From assembly GCA_025358125.1 (NCBI GenBank), contig JANYKS010000029.1, positions 1 through 52,204 on the forward strand: a DNA stretch of 52,204 nt. The letters are read 5' to 3'. The notes beneath the pieces are model-generated. The model had not been told where the DNA came from, did not search any database, and saw only the letters and a program-made list of their open reading frames with translations. Positions 23,153 through 31,758 of this stretch are shown here, one piece after another. Origin of the DNA: Actinomycetes bacterium. GTDB lineage: Bacteria; Actinomycetota; Acidimicrobiia; Acidimicrobiales; Ilumatobacteraceae. How positions within the stretch are numbered: the first letter of the stretch is position 1; every line of letters starts with the position of its first letter. The position numbers and the translations under genes are program-made.

Positions 23153-25519
23153 ATGATTGCTGAGCAACTCGCCGGCAAGCGGATCGCGATCACGGGCTCG
23201 ACCGGGTTCGTCGGCACGGCGCTTGTCGAGCGCCTGCTGCGGAGTGCCCCAGGGTGCGAACTAGTGCTGCTCATCCGCGGCGCCAAGCGCGGCGCGCCCG
23301 AGCGGGCTCGGCGGGAGATCTTCAAGAACGACTGTTTCGACCGTCTACGTGCCGAGTTCGCCGGCGCCGACGAGACGTTCGACGAGATGATCGCGAGGCG
23401 GGTCCACGCCGTCAACGGCGACGTCAGCGCCGATGGTCTCGGCCTCGACGAAGCCGGCCGGGCGCTCCTCGTGAGCTGCGAGACGGTGATCCACTCGGCC
23501 GCGGCCGTTGCGTTCGACTCCCCCCTCGACAAGGCTGTCGAGATCAACCTGCTCGGACCGTCGCGGATCGCGCAAACGCTCACCGAACTCAACGTGACAC
23601 CGCATCTCGTGGCCGTGAGTACGTGCTATGTCGCCGGCAACCGTCGCGGCAACGCACCGGAGGAACTCGTCAGCGAAGGACCTTTCGATCTCGGTCTCGA
23701 CTGGCGCAAGGAGGTGGCTTCGGCGCGCCGCCTGCGCAGCGACAACGAAGCCGCGAGCCGAGATCCAGAGCGGCTGCGCTCGTTCCAGGCCGCTGCCCGC
23801 AAGGAACTCGGAGCGGCCGGCGCGCCGGCACTTGCAAGCAAGACCGAGCACCTCCGCGAGCGGTGGGTCACGGACCAACTCGTCGAGGCCGGCCGGGCCC
23901 GCGCAACCAGCGTCGGGTGGCCCGACGCGTATGCGTTCACCAAGGCGCTCGGCGAGCAGGCGCTGATGGAGACCAAGGGCAACGTGCCGGTCAACATCGT
24001 GCGCCCCTCGATCATCGAATCCGCGCTGGCGGAACCACGCCCCGGTTGGATCCGCGGCTTTCGGATGGCCGAGCCGGTCATCCTCAGCTACGCCCGTGGG
24101 CTGCTGACCCAGTTTCCAGGCGTACCGGAGGGCACAGTCGATGTCATTCCTGTCGACATCGTGGTCGCCGCTATCATCGCCGTCGCCGCAACGGGACCGA
24201 GCGCGCCGCGCATCACCCAGGTGGCCAGCGGCGGCATCAACCCGCTCAAGTACCAGACGCTCGTCGACAACATTCGCGCCTGGTTCACCGAGCACCCGCT
24301 GTACGACGCAGAGGGCCAGCCGATCGTCGTTCCCGAGTGGAAGTTCCCGGCGCGGGGCAAGGTGCAGCAGCAGCTGAAGCGGGCCAAGACCCTCATCACC
24401 CACGCCGAGCAGGTGCTGCAGGCGTTGCCGCTGCGTGGCACACAGGCAACATGGGCCGCCAGGTTGGAGGAACGCAAGACCGATATCGAGCGAGCCTACG
24501 AATACGTGCAGTTGTACGGCCTGTACACCGAGTGCGAAGCGCTGTATCAGGTCGACAACCTGCTCACGATGTGGAACTCGCTGGACGAGTCGGACCAGGC
24601 GGCGTTCAACTTCGATCCGCGTTCGGTCGATTGGCCGAGCTACATCAGCACCATCCACCTCCCCTCGATCGTCACCCATGCGCGGGCCAAGACCAGGCCC
24701 GGCAAGAACCGCAACGACCGGGCCGATCGCCTCCGCCGCAGCGTGCTGTCTCCCGACCGCCACCTCGCCGCGTTCGATCTCGAGAACACGCTGATCTCGA
24801 GCAACGTCGTCGAGAGCTTCTCGTGGCTGGCGACGCGACGGCTCAACATGCCAGAACGCGTTCGCTACGTGCTACGAACGCTGGCCCAGGCCCCGGGGTT
24901 GTCGAGCATGGACCGCAAGGACCGCGCCGACTTCCTGCGGTTCTTCTACCGCCGCTACGAGGACGCCCCGGTGGCGCAGATCGCGGAGGACTCCAAGGAA
25001 CTGCTGACCCAGTTGATCGTGACCAAGAGCTTTCCGGCCGGCATCCGGCGCGTGCGCGAGCATCGCGCGCTCGGTCACCGTACGGTCCTGATCACGGGCG
25101 CGCTCGACTTCGTCGTCGCCGGCCTCAAGCCGTTGTTCGACGAAATCGTCGCAGCCGAGATGACCGTGCGCCCCGACGGCACTTACAGCGGCGAGTTGGC
25201 CTCGGCGCCCCCGACCGGTGAGACGAGGGCGCAGGTTCTCGCCGACTACTGCGCGGCAGAAGGCTTGTTGCTCGAAGAATCGATTGCCTACGCCGACAGC
25301 ACGAGCGATCTGCCGCTGCTGGAATGCGTCGGCTTTCCCGTCGCGGTGAATCCCGAGACCCGCCTGGCAGCGATCGCCCGCAAACGCGGGTGGTTGGTCG
25401 AGGACTGGGAAAAGGCGCCGGGCGGTCCCCGGCCACTGCTGCCCATCGGCACGATGCTCGGCGAACGCGAGCGCAAGCGGTCCTTCGTCGGGAGCGCGAT
25501 GACACGGGGCCGGTTCTGA
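23153..25519 (+). CDS. Fatty acyl-CoA reductase fused to HAD-like phosphatase
   Basis: 788-aa fusion. Residues 1-380 form an extended SDR/NAD-binding domain of fatty acyl-CoA reductases: GSTGFVG (15-21), STCYVAG and YAFTK with Tyr260 and Lys264. A FAR C-terminal-like region follows (about 440-510, with FNFDPRSVDWPSYIS). Residues 535-770 form a HAD-IB domain with motif I FDLENT (Asp542, second acidic residue Glu instead of Asp), motif II TGALDF and motif IV ADSTSD. It would reduce acyl-CoA to alcohol or aldehyde; the HAD part may dephosphorylate a lipid or be regulatory. GGGAGGG lies 9 nt before ATG 23153. The earlier ATG at 23108 lies inside the operator palindrome. First gene of a four-gene operon. 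Confidence 0.88.
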   Translation: MIAEQLAGKRIAITGSTGFVGTALVERLLRSAPGCELVLLIRGAKRGAPERARREIFKNDCFDRLRAEFAGADETFDEMIARRVHAVNGDVSADGLGLDEAGRALLVSCETVIHSAAAVAFDSPLDKAVEINLLGPSRIAQTLTELNVTPHLVAVSTCYVAGNRRGNAPEELVSEGPFDLGLDWRKEVASARRLRSDNEAASRDPERLRSFQAAARKELGAAGAPALASKTEHLRERWVTDQLVEAGRARATSVGWPDAYAFTKALGEQALMETKGNVPVNIVRPSIIESALAEPRPGWIRGFRMAEPVILSYARGLLTQFPGVPEGTVDVIPVDIVVAAIIAVAATGPSAPRITQVASGGINPLKYQTLVDNIRAWFTEHPLYDAEGQPIVVPEWKFPARGKVQQQLKRAKTLITHAEQVLQALPLRGTQATWAARLEERKTDIERAYEYVQLYGLYTECEALYQVDNLLTMWNSLDESDQAAFNFDPRSVDWPSYISTIHLPSIVTHARAKTRPGKNRNDRADRLRRSVLSPDRHLAAFDLENTLISSNVVESFSWLATRRLNMPERVRYVLRTLAQAPGLSSMDRKDRADFLRFFYRRYEDAPVAQIAEDSKELLTQLIVTKSFPAGIRRVREHRALGHRTVLITGALDFVVAGLKPLFDEIVAAEMTVRPDGTYSGELASAPPTGETRAQVLADYCAAEGLLLEESIAYADSTSDLPLLECVGFPVAVNPETRLAAIARKRGWLVEDWEKAPGGPRPLLPIGTMLGERERKRSFVGSAMTRGRF

Positions 25520-26724
25520 TGAAAGCGCTCCAGGTGTCACGCAAGGTTGCCCGGCTCGGGCTGGCTCGGATGGCGTCGGCCGTCAGCTCGTCGGCCGCGG
25601 CCAAGGTCGGCCCGCTCAAGCTCGTCTCGATCGATCCGCCAGACCCGCTCGGCGCTGGTTGGCAAACCGTTCGCACCCGGCTCAGCGGGATCTGCGGCAG
25701 CGACCTGTCGACCATCGAGGGCCGGGCGTCCACATACTTCGACGATCTCGTCAGCTTCCCGTTCACGCCGGGGCACGAGGTGGTCGGCGAACTTGCCGAC
25801 GGCACGCGGGTCGTCATCGAGCCGGTGCTCGGCCATGCAGCCCGCGGCTTCCCGCTCCCCCACGCCGGCGCTGCCCCCGGCGACGGCGACGACTACGCCC
25901 ACCTCGCCCTGCCACCGCTGGAGCCGGGCATCCAGACCGGCTTCTGCCATTCGACCGGAGGCGGCTGGAGTACGTACTTCCTCGCCCACGAGAGCCAGTT
26001 GCACGGCGTGCCGGCTGACATGACCGACGAGGCTGCCGTGATGATCGAGCCGGCTGCCGGCGGGATCCACACTGCGCTGATGTGCTGGCCGAGCATTGCC
26101 CAGACCGAGACCCCGGTGATCGCCGTGCTCGGCGCCGGCACGATGGGTCTCTGTGCGATTGCGGGGCTGCGCCGCTACATACCGAACGTGCACATCGTCG
26201 TCGGCGCGCGCTATCCCCACCAACAGTCGATGGCGAGGGCATTCGGAGCCGACGAAGTCGTTGCGCCGAAGGAACTCGGTCGCGCCGTTCGACGCGTCGT
26301 TGGATGTCACATGATCGGCGACTACCTCAGCGGCGGAGCTCACGTGACTATCGACGCTGTCGGCAACAGCGGCTCGATCCAGTCCTGTCTGCAGATCACC
26401 AAGCCGCGGGGCAGGGTGATCCTGATGGGCATGCCAGCAGAGGTGACCGTCGACCTCACCGGCCTGTGGCACCGTGAGACCCAGATCGCCGGATCGTACA
26501 CATACGGCACCGAGTCGATGCCGGATGGAACGAGTCGGCGCACGTTCGATCTCGCGATCGAAACCGTCGGCGAGTACGACATGGGCCGGATGGTCTCCGC
26601 CACGTACCCGCTCGACGACTACGAAGATGCCATCGCCCACGCTGCCGCTGCTGGCCGTCGCGGCGCGCTCAAGGTGGCCTTTGATCTACGACCCCCACAA
26701 CAAAGAGACACGGAGAATCACTGA
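25519..26724 (+). CDS. Zinc-dependent medium-chain alcohol dehydrogenase-like protein
   Basis: 401-aa MDR-family oxidoreductase. Catalytic zinc ligands are seen as Cys59 (SGICGSD) and His86-Glu87 (GHEVVG); the nucleotide fold is VIAVLGAGTMGLCAIAGL. The four-cysteine structural-zinc loop is absent. The N-terminus is extended by about 25 residues compared with typical enzymes. The start overlaps the stop of the reductase (TGATG) and its own stop overlaps the next ATG in the same way, so translation is coupled. It may handle the alcohol or aldehyde made by the reductase (inference). Exact substrate and cofactor are not predictable. Confidence 0.88.
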   Translation: MKALQVSRKVARLGLARMASAVSSSAAAKVGPLKLVSIDPPDPLGAGWQTVRTRLSGICGSDLSTIEGRASTYFDDLVSFPFTPGHEVVGELADGTRVVIEPVLGHAARGFPLPHAGAAPGDGDDYAHLALPPLEPGIQTGFCHSTGGGWSTYFLAHESQLHGVPADMTDEAAVMIEPAAGGIHTALMCWPSIAQTETPVIAVLGAGTMGLCAIAGLRRYIPNVHIVVGARYPHQQSMARAFGADEVVAPKELGRAVRRVVGCHMIGDYLSGGAHVTIDAVGNSGSIQSCLQITKPRGRVILMGMPAEVTVDLTGLWHRETQIAGSYTYGTESMPDGTSRRTFDLAIETVGEYDMGRMVSATYPLDDYEDAIAHAAAAGRRGALKVAFDLRPPQQRDTENH

Positions 26725-28310
26725 TGCCTCGTCCCGGATTCGTGCTCGAGGTGGATCGCAACACGCCACCGATCCTGTTCTGGCGAGGCGAGAACTTCAG
26801 CCTCGAAAAGCTGCCGGCCGGCCGGAGCCGAGTCATCTACGCACCTGAGCCGCTCGAGCCCCTCGTTGACATCGACGGCGCGATCCGTCACGCGTTGCTC
26901 AACCCGATCGACCATGACCCGTTGCCAGAGCTGCTGTTCCCGGGGATGAAGCTCACGATCGCATTCGACGACATCAGCCTGCCGCTGCCGCCGATGACGC
27001 GGCCCGACATCCGCCAGCGGGTGATCGAGGCCGTCCTCGATCTCGCCGCGGACGCTGGAGTGGACGACGTGCACCTCATCGCCGCACTTGCCCTCCACCG
27101 GCGGATGACCGAGGCCGAGCTGCGTCACGCCGTCGGTGACCGCGTCTACGACGCATTCGCGCCGCGGGGCTTGTTGTATCAGCACGACGCGGAGGACCCC
27201 GACCAGCTCGAGTACCTCGGTCAAACACCTCAGGGCGAGGACGTTGAGATCAACAAGCGGGCAGCCGACAGCGACCTGCTCGTGTACGTCAACATCAACC
27301 TCGTCGCGATGGACGGTGGGTGGAAGAGCACCGCGACCGGGCTCAGCAGCTACAAGAGCCTGCAGCACCATCACAATCCGCAGACGATGGAGGCGACCCG
27401 CAGCTTCATGGATCAACACAAGAGCGAGTTGCACAAGAGCAACTGGCGAATGGGCCAGGTGATGGTCGACAGCGGCGTCAAGGTCTTCCAGATCGAGTCG
27501 ACGATGAACACCGACACATTTCCGAAGCCGTTCGGGTTCCTCTCCAAGCGCGAGTGGGAATGGAACGCACGTGACCGGGCGAGTTTCATCGCGTCGTCGT
27601 CGGCGCTGAAGCGCACCCCGGCGCGCATCGCGAGGAACATCTTCCACAGCATCGAGGCGCCCCATCAGATGACCAGCGTGCAGGCCGGCGAGGTCGACGC
27701 CGTGCACAAGGTGACCACCGCCAACGTCTGGAAGCAACAGCTCGTCGAGGTGCAGGGCCAGACGGACATCCTCACGATGGGCATCCCGTTCATCTGCCCC
27801 TACAACGTCAACTCGATCATGAACCCGATCCTGGTGATGTGCATGGGCCTCGGGTACCTGTTCAACATGTACCGCGGCAAGCCGTTGGTGAAAGAAGGCG
27901 GGGTCATCATCATGACCCATCCGACGCCGTGGGACTTCCACCCGGTGCACCATCCGAGTTACATCGACTTCTTCGAGCAGGTCCTGTCGGAGACCACCGA
28001 CCCGCACGTGATGAGCAAGAAGTACGAGAAACGCTTCGCCGAGGACGAGTGGTACAAACACCTGTACCGCACGAGTTACGCCTACCACGGCGTGCACCCG
28101 TTCTACATGTGGTACTGGGGCGCGCACGGAATGCAGCACTGCAGCCGGGTGATCATCGTCGGCGGCGACGTCAAGGCCGTCCGTCGCCTCGGCTTCACGC
28201 CGGCATCGACGATGGACGACGCGTTCGAGATCGCATCAGACGTCGTCGGCAGCTCGCCGACCATCACCCACATTCACACGCCGCCAGTGCTGGTGGCCGA
28301 CGTCAAGTGA
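26724..28310 (+). CDS. Lactate racemase (LarA)-like protein
   Basis: 528-aa protein with the LarA/DUF2088 fold. FDDISLPLPPMTRPD matches the family's DD-x-x-R-P region and AALALHRRMTEAEL carries a conserved His125. GGWKSTATGLSSYKSLQHHH places Lys201 and His217 at the spacing (16 residues) of the LarA residues that hold the nickel-pincer nucleotide. The second catalytic histidine, expected ten residues before the lysine, is Ile191 (in NINLVAMDG). The chemistry may thus differ from lactate racemisation, and the substrate is unknown; larB, larC and larE for cofactor synthesis are not in the window. The protein is about 100 residues longer than LarA. It is coupled to the ADH gene by TGATG and followed 22 bp later by plsC. 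Confidence 0.85.
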   Translation: MPRPGFVLEVDRNTPPILFWRGENFSLEKLPAGRSRVIYAPEPLEPLVDIDGAIRHALLNPIDHDPLPELLFPGMKLTIAFDDISLPLPPMTRPDIRQRVIEAVLDLAADAGVDDVHLIAALALHRRMTEAELRHAVGDRVYDAFAPRGLLYQHDAEDPDQLEYLGQTPQGEDVEINKRAADSDLLVYVNINLVAMDGGWKSTATGLSSYKSLQHHHNPQTMEATRSFMDQHKSELHKSNWRMGQVMVDSGVKVFQIESTMNTDTFPKPFGFLSKREWEWNARDRASFIASSSALKRTPARIARNIFHSIEAPHQMTSVQAGEVDAVHKVTTANVWKQQLVEVQGQTDILTMGIPFICPYNVNSIMNPILVMCMGLGYLFNMYRGKPLVKEGGVIIMTHPTPWDFHPVHHPSYIDFFEQVLSETTDPHVMSKKYEKRFAEDEWYKHLYRTSYAYHGVHPFYMWYWGAHGMQHCSRVIIVGGDVKAVRRLGFTPASTMDDAFEIASDVVGSSPTITHIHTPPVLVADVK

Positions 28311-28332
28311 TCAGCCAGACGAGGGGTATCTG

Positions 28333-29355
28333 ATGGCCAAGCGCGACGATGCCATCCGTAGCGTGGTCAACCTCAAGCGGGCCGCCCGCTCCGCAGGCAA
28401 GGTCGAATCGGTGTTGGCCAAGGCTGTCGGGCCGCTGTCCAAGAAGGGCTTCCCGTACCGCAAGCCGAACGTGCCGCGTGGTGTCATCGTCCCCCGCGAG
28501 CCGACCAACCTCGGCGCCGACTACGACACGGCATGGGCCCGCAAATATCCGGCCCGACTCGGCCGGGTGCTGTGGGTGCAGGGGCCGATGCGGCTGTTGA
28601 CCAAGGCCGTCGCCGCTCCGACCGTGAAGGGCGCCGATCGGCTCGCCGACCTCCGCAACCGTGACAACCCGCCCCCGCTGATCTTCACGCCGAACCATCA
28701 CAGCCATCTCGACACGCCGTTGTCGATCTACGCGATCCCCGAACCGTGGCGCCACAAGCTCATTGTCGCAGCAGCGGCCGACTACTTCTTCACGACCAAG
28801 GCCAAGGGCGGCGCCGCAGCGCTCGCCCTCAACGCACTGCCGATCGACCGCGATTCCACCGGTCGCAAGTCGGCCGATCAGATCCGCGATCTGATGGCCG
28901 ACGGGTGGAGCCTGCTGATCTATCCCGAGGGTGGGCGCTCGCCCGACGGTTGGGGCCAGGAATTCAAAGGCGGCGCCGCCTACCTCTCGTCGCGTACCGG
29001 CGCAGCGGTCGTTCCGATGTTCATCGATGGCAGCGGGCCGATCTTCGGCAAGGGCATGAAGCGCCCCAAGCCAGGCCGCACGACCGTTGTCTTCGGGACG
29101 CCACTGCGGCCCGCTCCTGACGAGAACACGCGTCGATTCAACGCGCGGATCGAGGCGGCCGTCGCGCTGTTGGGCGATGAGAGCCTCACCGACTACTGGA
29201 CGTCGCGGCGAAACGCGGCCGTCGGCGCGAACCCGAAGCTGACCGGACCTGCGTACAACGGCTGGCGACGCCACTGGGCCCTGAGCGAACGGCGCGAACT
29301 CGGTGACATGGGAATCCGCCGCCGCCAGAAGCGGCGCTGGCCCGACCTCGGCTGA
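28333..29355 (+). CDS. PlsC-type 1-acylglycerol-phosphate acyltransferase-like protein
   Basis: 340-aa acyltransferase of the LPLAT/PlsC family. The catalytic box is NHHSHLDTP (H-x4-D) and the substrate box is YPEGGRSPDG (E-G-x-x-S/R). An N-terminal extension of about 110 residues and a basic C-terminal tail (RRRQKRRWPDLG) are unusual for the short PlsC enzymes. It acts at the inner face of the membrane. As last gene of the TetR-controlled operon it is the likely step that installs the fatty moiety into a glycerolipid or related acceptor; that is inference. Confidence 0.88.
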   Translation: MAKRDDAIRSVVNLKRAARSAGKVESVLAKAVGPLSKKGFPYRKPNVPRGVIVPREPTNLGADYDTAWARKYPARLGRVLWVQGPMRLLTKAVAAPTVKGADRLADLRNRDNPPPLIFTPNHHSHLDTPLSIYAIPEPWRHKLIVAAAADYFFTTKAKGGAAALALNALPIDRDSTGRKSADQIRDLMADGWSLLIYPEGGRSPDGWGQEFKGGAAYLSSRTGAAVVPMFIDGSGPIFGKGMKRPKPGRTTVVFGTPLRPAPDENTRRFNARIEAAVALLGDESLTDYWTSRRNAAVGANPKLTGPAYNGWRRHWALSERRELGDMGIRRRQKRRWPDLG

Positions 29356-29436
29356 CCGCTTCCCGAATCAGGCTGGCCGCTTCGTCATTTCGTCGCTCCG
29401 GCGAGCCCTCGGTTCACCACCCGGTCACCACTTCGT

Positions 29437-29457
29437 CGGGCGCGATTTGCGCGCCCG
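29437..29457. terminator. Stem-loop between convergent genes
   Basis: CGGGCGCG (29437-29444) pairs perfectly with CGCGCCCG (29450-29457) around a 5-nt loop (ATTTG). It lies in the 269-bp gap between the convergent plsC and LysM genes, which has no other feature. No T tract follows on either strand. Confidence 0.5.
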
Positions 29458-29624
29458 CGCCCGCTCACATCGCGCCCACCGCCCGCCCATCGCTCTGGCG
29501 AGCGCCCGCCGAGCCCCGGCCGGCGGGCCGACGGCCGATAATTGCAGTCTGGGCACGGTCGCCATCTTGTCTGGTCGCGCGAGCCGCAACTCGGGAAGGA
29601 TCTGCGCCTGCCAGTTCGGGGCCT

Positions 29625-30263
29625 TCAGCCCTTGGCGGGAAGCTTGATCTTCAGGCCGGGGTAGATGAGTTGGGTGTCGTCCTTCCAACCGTTGGCGGCG
29701 ACGATGCCTGCGACCGTGGTGCCGGTCTTCTTGGCAATGCCGCCGAGGTAATCACCCGCAACTACCACGTACGTGCCACCGGCGCTGGCGCTGAACGTGG
29801 TCGAGGTCGCAGCCGGCGGCGCAGTCGTCGCGCCGGTATGCGTCGCCGTTGTGGCAGCTGTCGGACCGGTCGTCGTCTGGGTCTTTGTCCCTGGTGCGCA
29901 CGAGTTCGGTGGAATCTTGATCACGTTGCCGGGAAAGATCGGATGGGTGATGCCCTCTGCCCACCCGTTGTAGTCGGCCAGCGTCTTCGCGCTGATGCAG
30001 AACTTCTTGGCGATCCGCACGACGAGATCGCCGCCGACGACGGTGTAGGTCTGCTCACCGGGCACCGCGCCCACCTGGCCGGGAACGGTGGTGGTGACGG
30101 TCAGCGTGGTGCTCGTGATGATCGGCACCTGCGTCACATAGCTCGGCAGGCCGACCTTGATCGTGGTCGCAGCCGGCGCCCCTGTGCCACCGGAGCCTGA
30201 GCACGCGCCGATGCCGAGCACCGCGAGCGCGGCCACGCCAAATACAACGACTCTCGACTTCAT
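29625..30263 (-). CDS. LysM-domain lipoprotein
   Basis: 212-aa envelope protein. The N-terminal signal ends in a lipobox LGIGAC (Cys23 or so), giving a lipid anchor on the outer side of the membrane. Two LysM domains (about 73-118, with YTVVGGDLVVRIAKKF, and 165-210, with YVVVAGDYLGGIAKKTG) are separated by a Thr/Ala-rich linker. LysM modules bind peptidoglycan, so it probably tethers or senses the wall. Start ATG 30263 is chosen because a TATGCT box (30271-30276) lies 7 nt upstream; the in-frame ATG at 30275 is the alternative. It lies 41 bp after gltD, and no enzymatic domain is visible. Confidence 0.85.
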   Translation of the reverse strand: MKSRVVVFGVAALAVLGIGACSGSGGTGAPAATTIKVGLPSYVTQVPIITSTTLTVTTTVPGQVGAVPGEQTYTVVGGDLVVRIAKKFCISAKTLADYNGWAEGITHPIFPGNVIKIPPNSCAPGTKTQTTTGPTAATTATHTGATTAPPAATSTTFSASAGGTYVVVAGDYLGGIAKKTGTTVAGIVAANGWKDDTQLIYPGLKIKLPAKG

Positions 30264-30270
30264 CGGCGAG

Positions 30271-30276
30271 AGCATA
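30271..30276 (-). promoter_or_regulatory. -10-like box of the LysM gene
   Basis: TATGCT on the minus strand, 7 nt before the ATG at 30263. It overlaps the alternative ATG at 30275, which supports the downstream start. Confidence 0.4.
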
Positions 30277-30304
30277 ACCCCTGGTGGTTGATAAATCGGG
30301 TCAA

Positions 30305-31756
30305 CTACAACATGGGGCGGGTCGAGGGCAGGACTGGTGAGGGGAGGTCGGTTTCGCCCATCAGATAGCGATCGGCGCCGGCCGCGCACGAACGTCCCTC
30401 CGCGATGGCCCACACGATCAGGCTCTGACCCCGACCCATGTCGCCGGCGACGAACACACCCGGCACGCTGCACATGAAGTCGTCGTCGCGGCGCAGGTTG
30501 CCTCGCTCGTCGAATGCGACGCCGAGCTGCTCCAGCCACGAGCCCTTTTCAGGGCCGAGGAAGCCCATTGCGAGCAGGACGAGATCTGCTGGGAGTTCGC
30601 GCTCGCTACCCTCGATCTTGACGAACCTGCCGTCGGCCATCTCGACTTCGTGGAGCAGCAGCGCCTCGACGTTGCCATGACCGTCGTCGATGAACCGTTC
30701 GGTGTTCACGCTGAAGATCCGCTCGCCACCCTCCTCATGGGCCGAGGAGGTGCGCAGGGTCAGGCTCCACTGCGGCCACGGGTTGGATTCGGCGCGACTG
30801 TCGGGGGGCTGGGGCATGATCTCGAGCTGCGTCACCGAAGCCGCACGCTGACGATGAGCGGTGCCAAGGCAGTCGGCGCCGGTGTCGCCACCGCCGATGA
30901 TGACGACGTGCTTGCCGGACGCGTCGATCGGCGAGGAGTCGCAGTCGCCCTGCTGGACCCGATTGGCGAGCGGCAGGTACTCCATCGCCTGATACACGCC
31001 GGCGAGATCGCGACCCGGGATCGCGAGATCGCGCGAGGCCGTCGCACCGCAGGCGAGGACGACTGCGTCGTTGGTCGCGAGCAGGATGTCGATGTCGATG
31101 CCGTCGCCGACAGCAGCGTTGGTCCGGAACTCGGTGCCTTCTGCCTCCATCTGCTCGATCCGGCGGTCGAGGTGGCGCTTCTCCATCTTGAACTCGGGAA
31201 TGCCGTAGCGCAGCAGCCCGCCGATGCGGTCGGCGCGCTCGAGCACGACCACGTCGTGACCGGCGCGCGTGAGTTGCTGTGCGGCGGCCAGACCGGCCGG
31301 GCCAGAGCCGATGACGACGACACGTTTGCCGGTCTTCACCGATGGCGGCTTGGGCGCCACCCAGCCCTCGTCCCAGGCGCGGTTGATGATCTCGACCTCG
31401 ACCTGTTTGATCGTGACGGCGTCGGTGTTGATGGCGAGCACGCATGCCGACTCACACGGCGCCGGGCACAACCGGCCGGTGAACTCCGGGAAGTTGTTCG
31501 TCGCGTGGAGGCGGTCGATCGCATCCTTCCAGTGGTCGCGGTAGACGAGATCGTTCCAGTCGGGGATCAGGTTGCCGAGCGGGCAGCCGTTGTTACAGAA
31601 CGGAATGCCGCAGTCCATGCAGCGCCCGGCCTGGGTCCGGATCCGCTCCGGCTCGAACGGCTCGTAGACCTCTTTCCAGTCCCGCAATCGCACCGGCACC
31701 GCTCGCCGCGTCGGCGTCTCGCGGGCCCATTTCAAGAAACCTGTCGGCTCGCCCAT
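30305..31756 (-). CDS. gltD: Glutamate synthase small (beta) subunit
   Basis: 483-aa NADPH-dependent subunit that feeds electrons to GltB. N-terminal iron-sulfur cysteines (RCMDCGIPFCNNGCPLGN and LCPAPCESAC), FAD fold VVIGSGPAGLAAAQ and NADPH fold IIGGGDTGADCLG are all present. Length (about 480 aa) and domain order are normal. It is transcribed with gltB, 2 bp downstream. Together they make two glutamates from glutamine and 2-oxoglutarate in ammonia assimilation. Confidence 0.96.
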   Translation of the reverse strand: MGEPTGFLKWARETPTRRAVPVRLRDWKEVYEPFEPERIRTQAGRCMDCGIPFCNNGCPLGNLIPDWNDLVYRDHWKDAIDRLHATNNFPEFTGRLCPAPCESACVLAINTDAVTIKQVEVEIINRAWDEGWVAPKPPSVKTGKRVVVIGSGPAGLAAAQQLTRAGHDVVVLERADRIGGLLRYGIPEFKMEKRHLDRRIEQMEAEGTEFRTNAAVGDGIDIDILLATNDAVVLACGATASRDLAIPGRDLAGVYQAMEYLPLANRVQQGDCDSSPIDASGKHVVIIGGGDTGADCLGTAHRQRAASVTQLEIMPQPPDSRAESNPWPQWSLTLRTSSAHEEGGERIFSVNTERFIDDGHGNVEALLLHEVEMADGRFVKIEGSERELPADLVLLAMGFLGPEKGSWLEQLGVAFDERGNLRRDDDFMCSVPGVFVAGDMGRGQSLIVWAIAEGRSCAAGADRYLMGETDLPSPVLPSTRPML

Positions 31757-31758
31757 CG

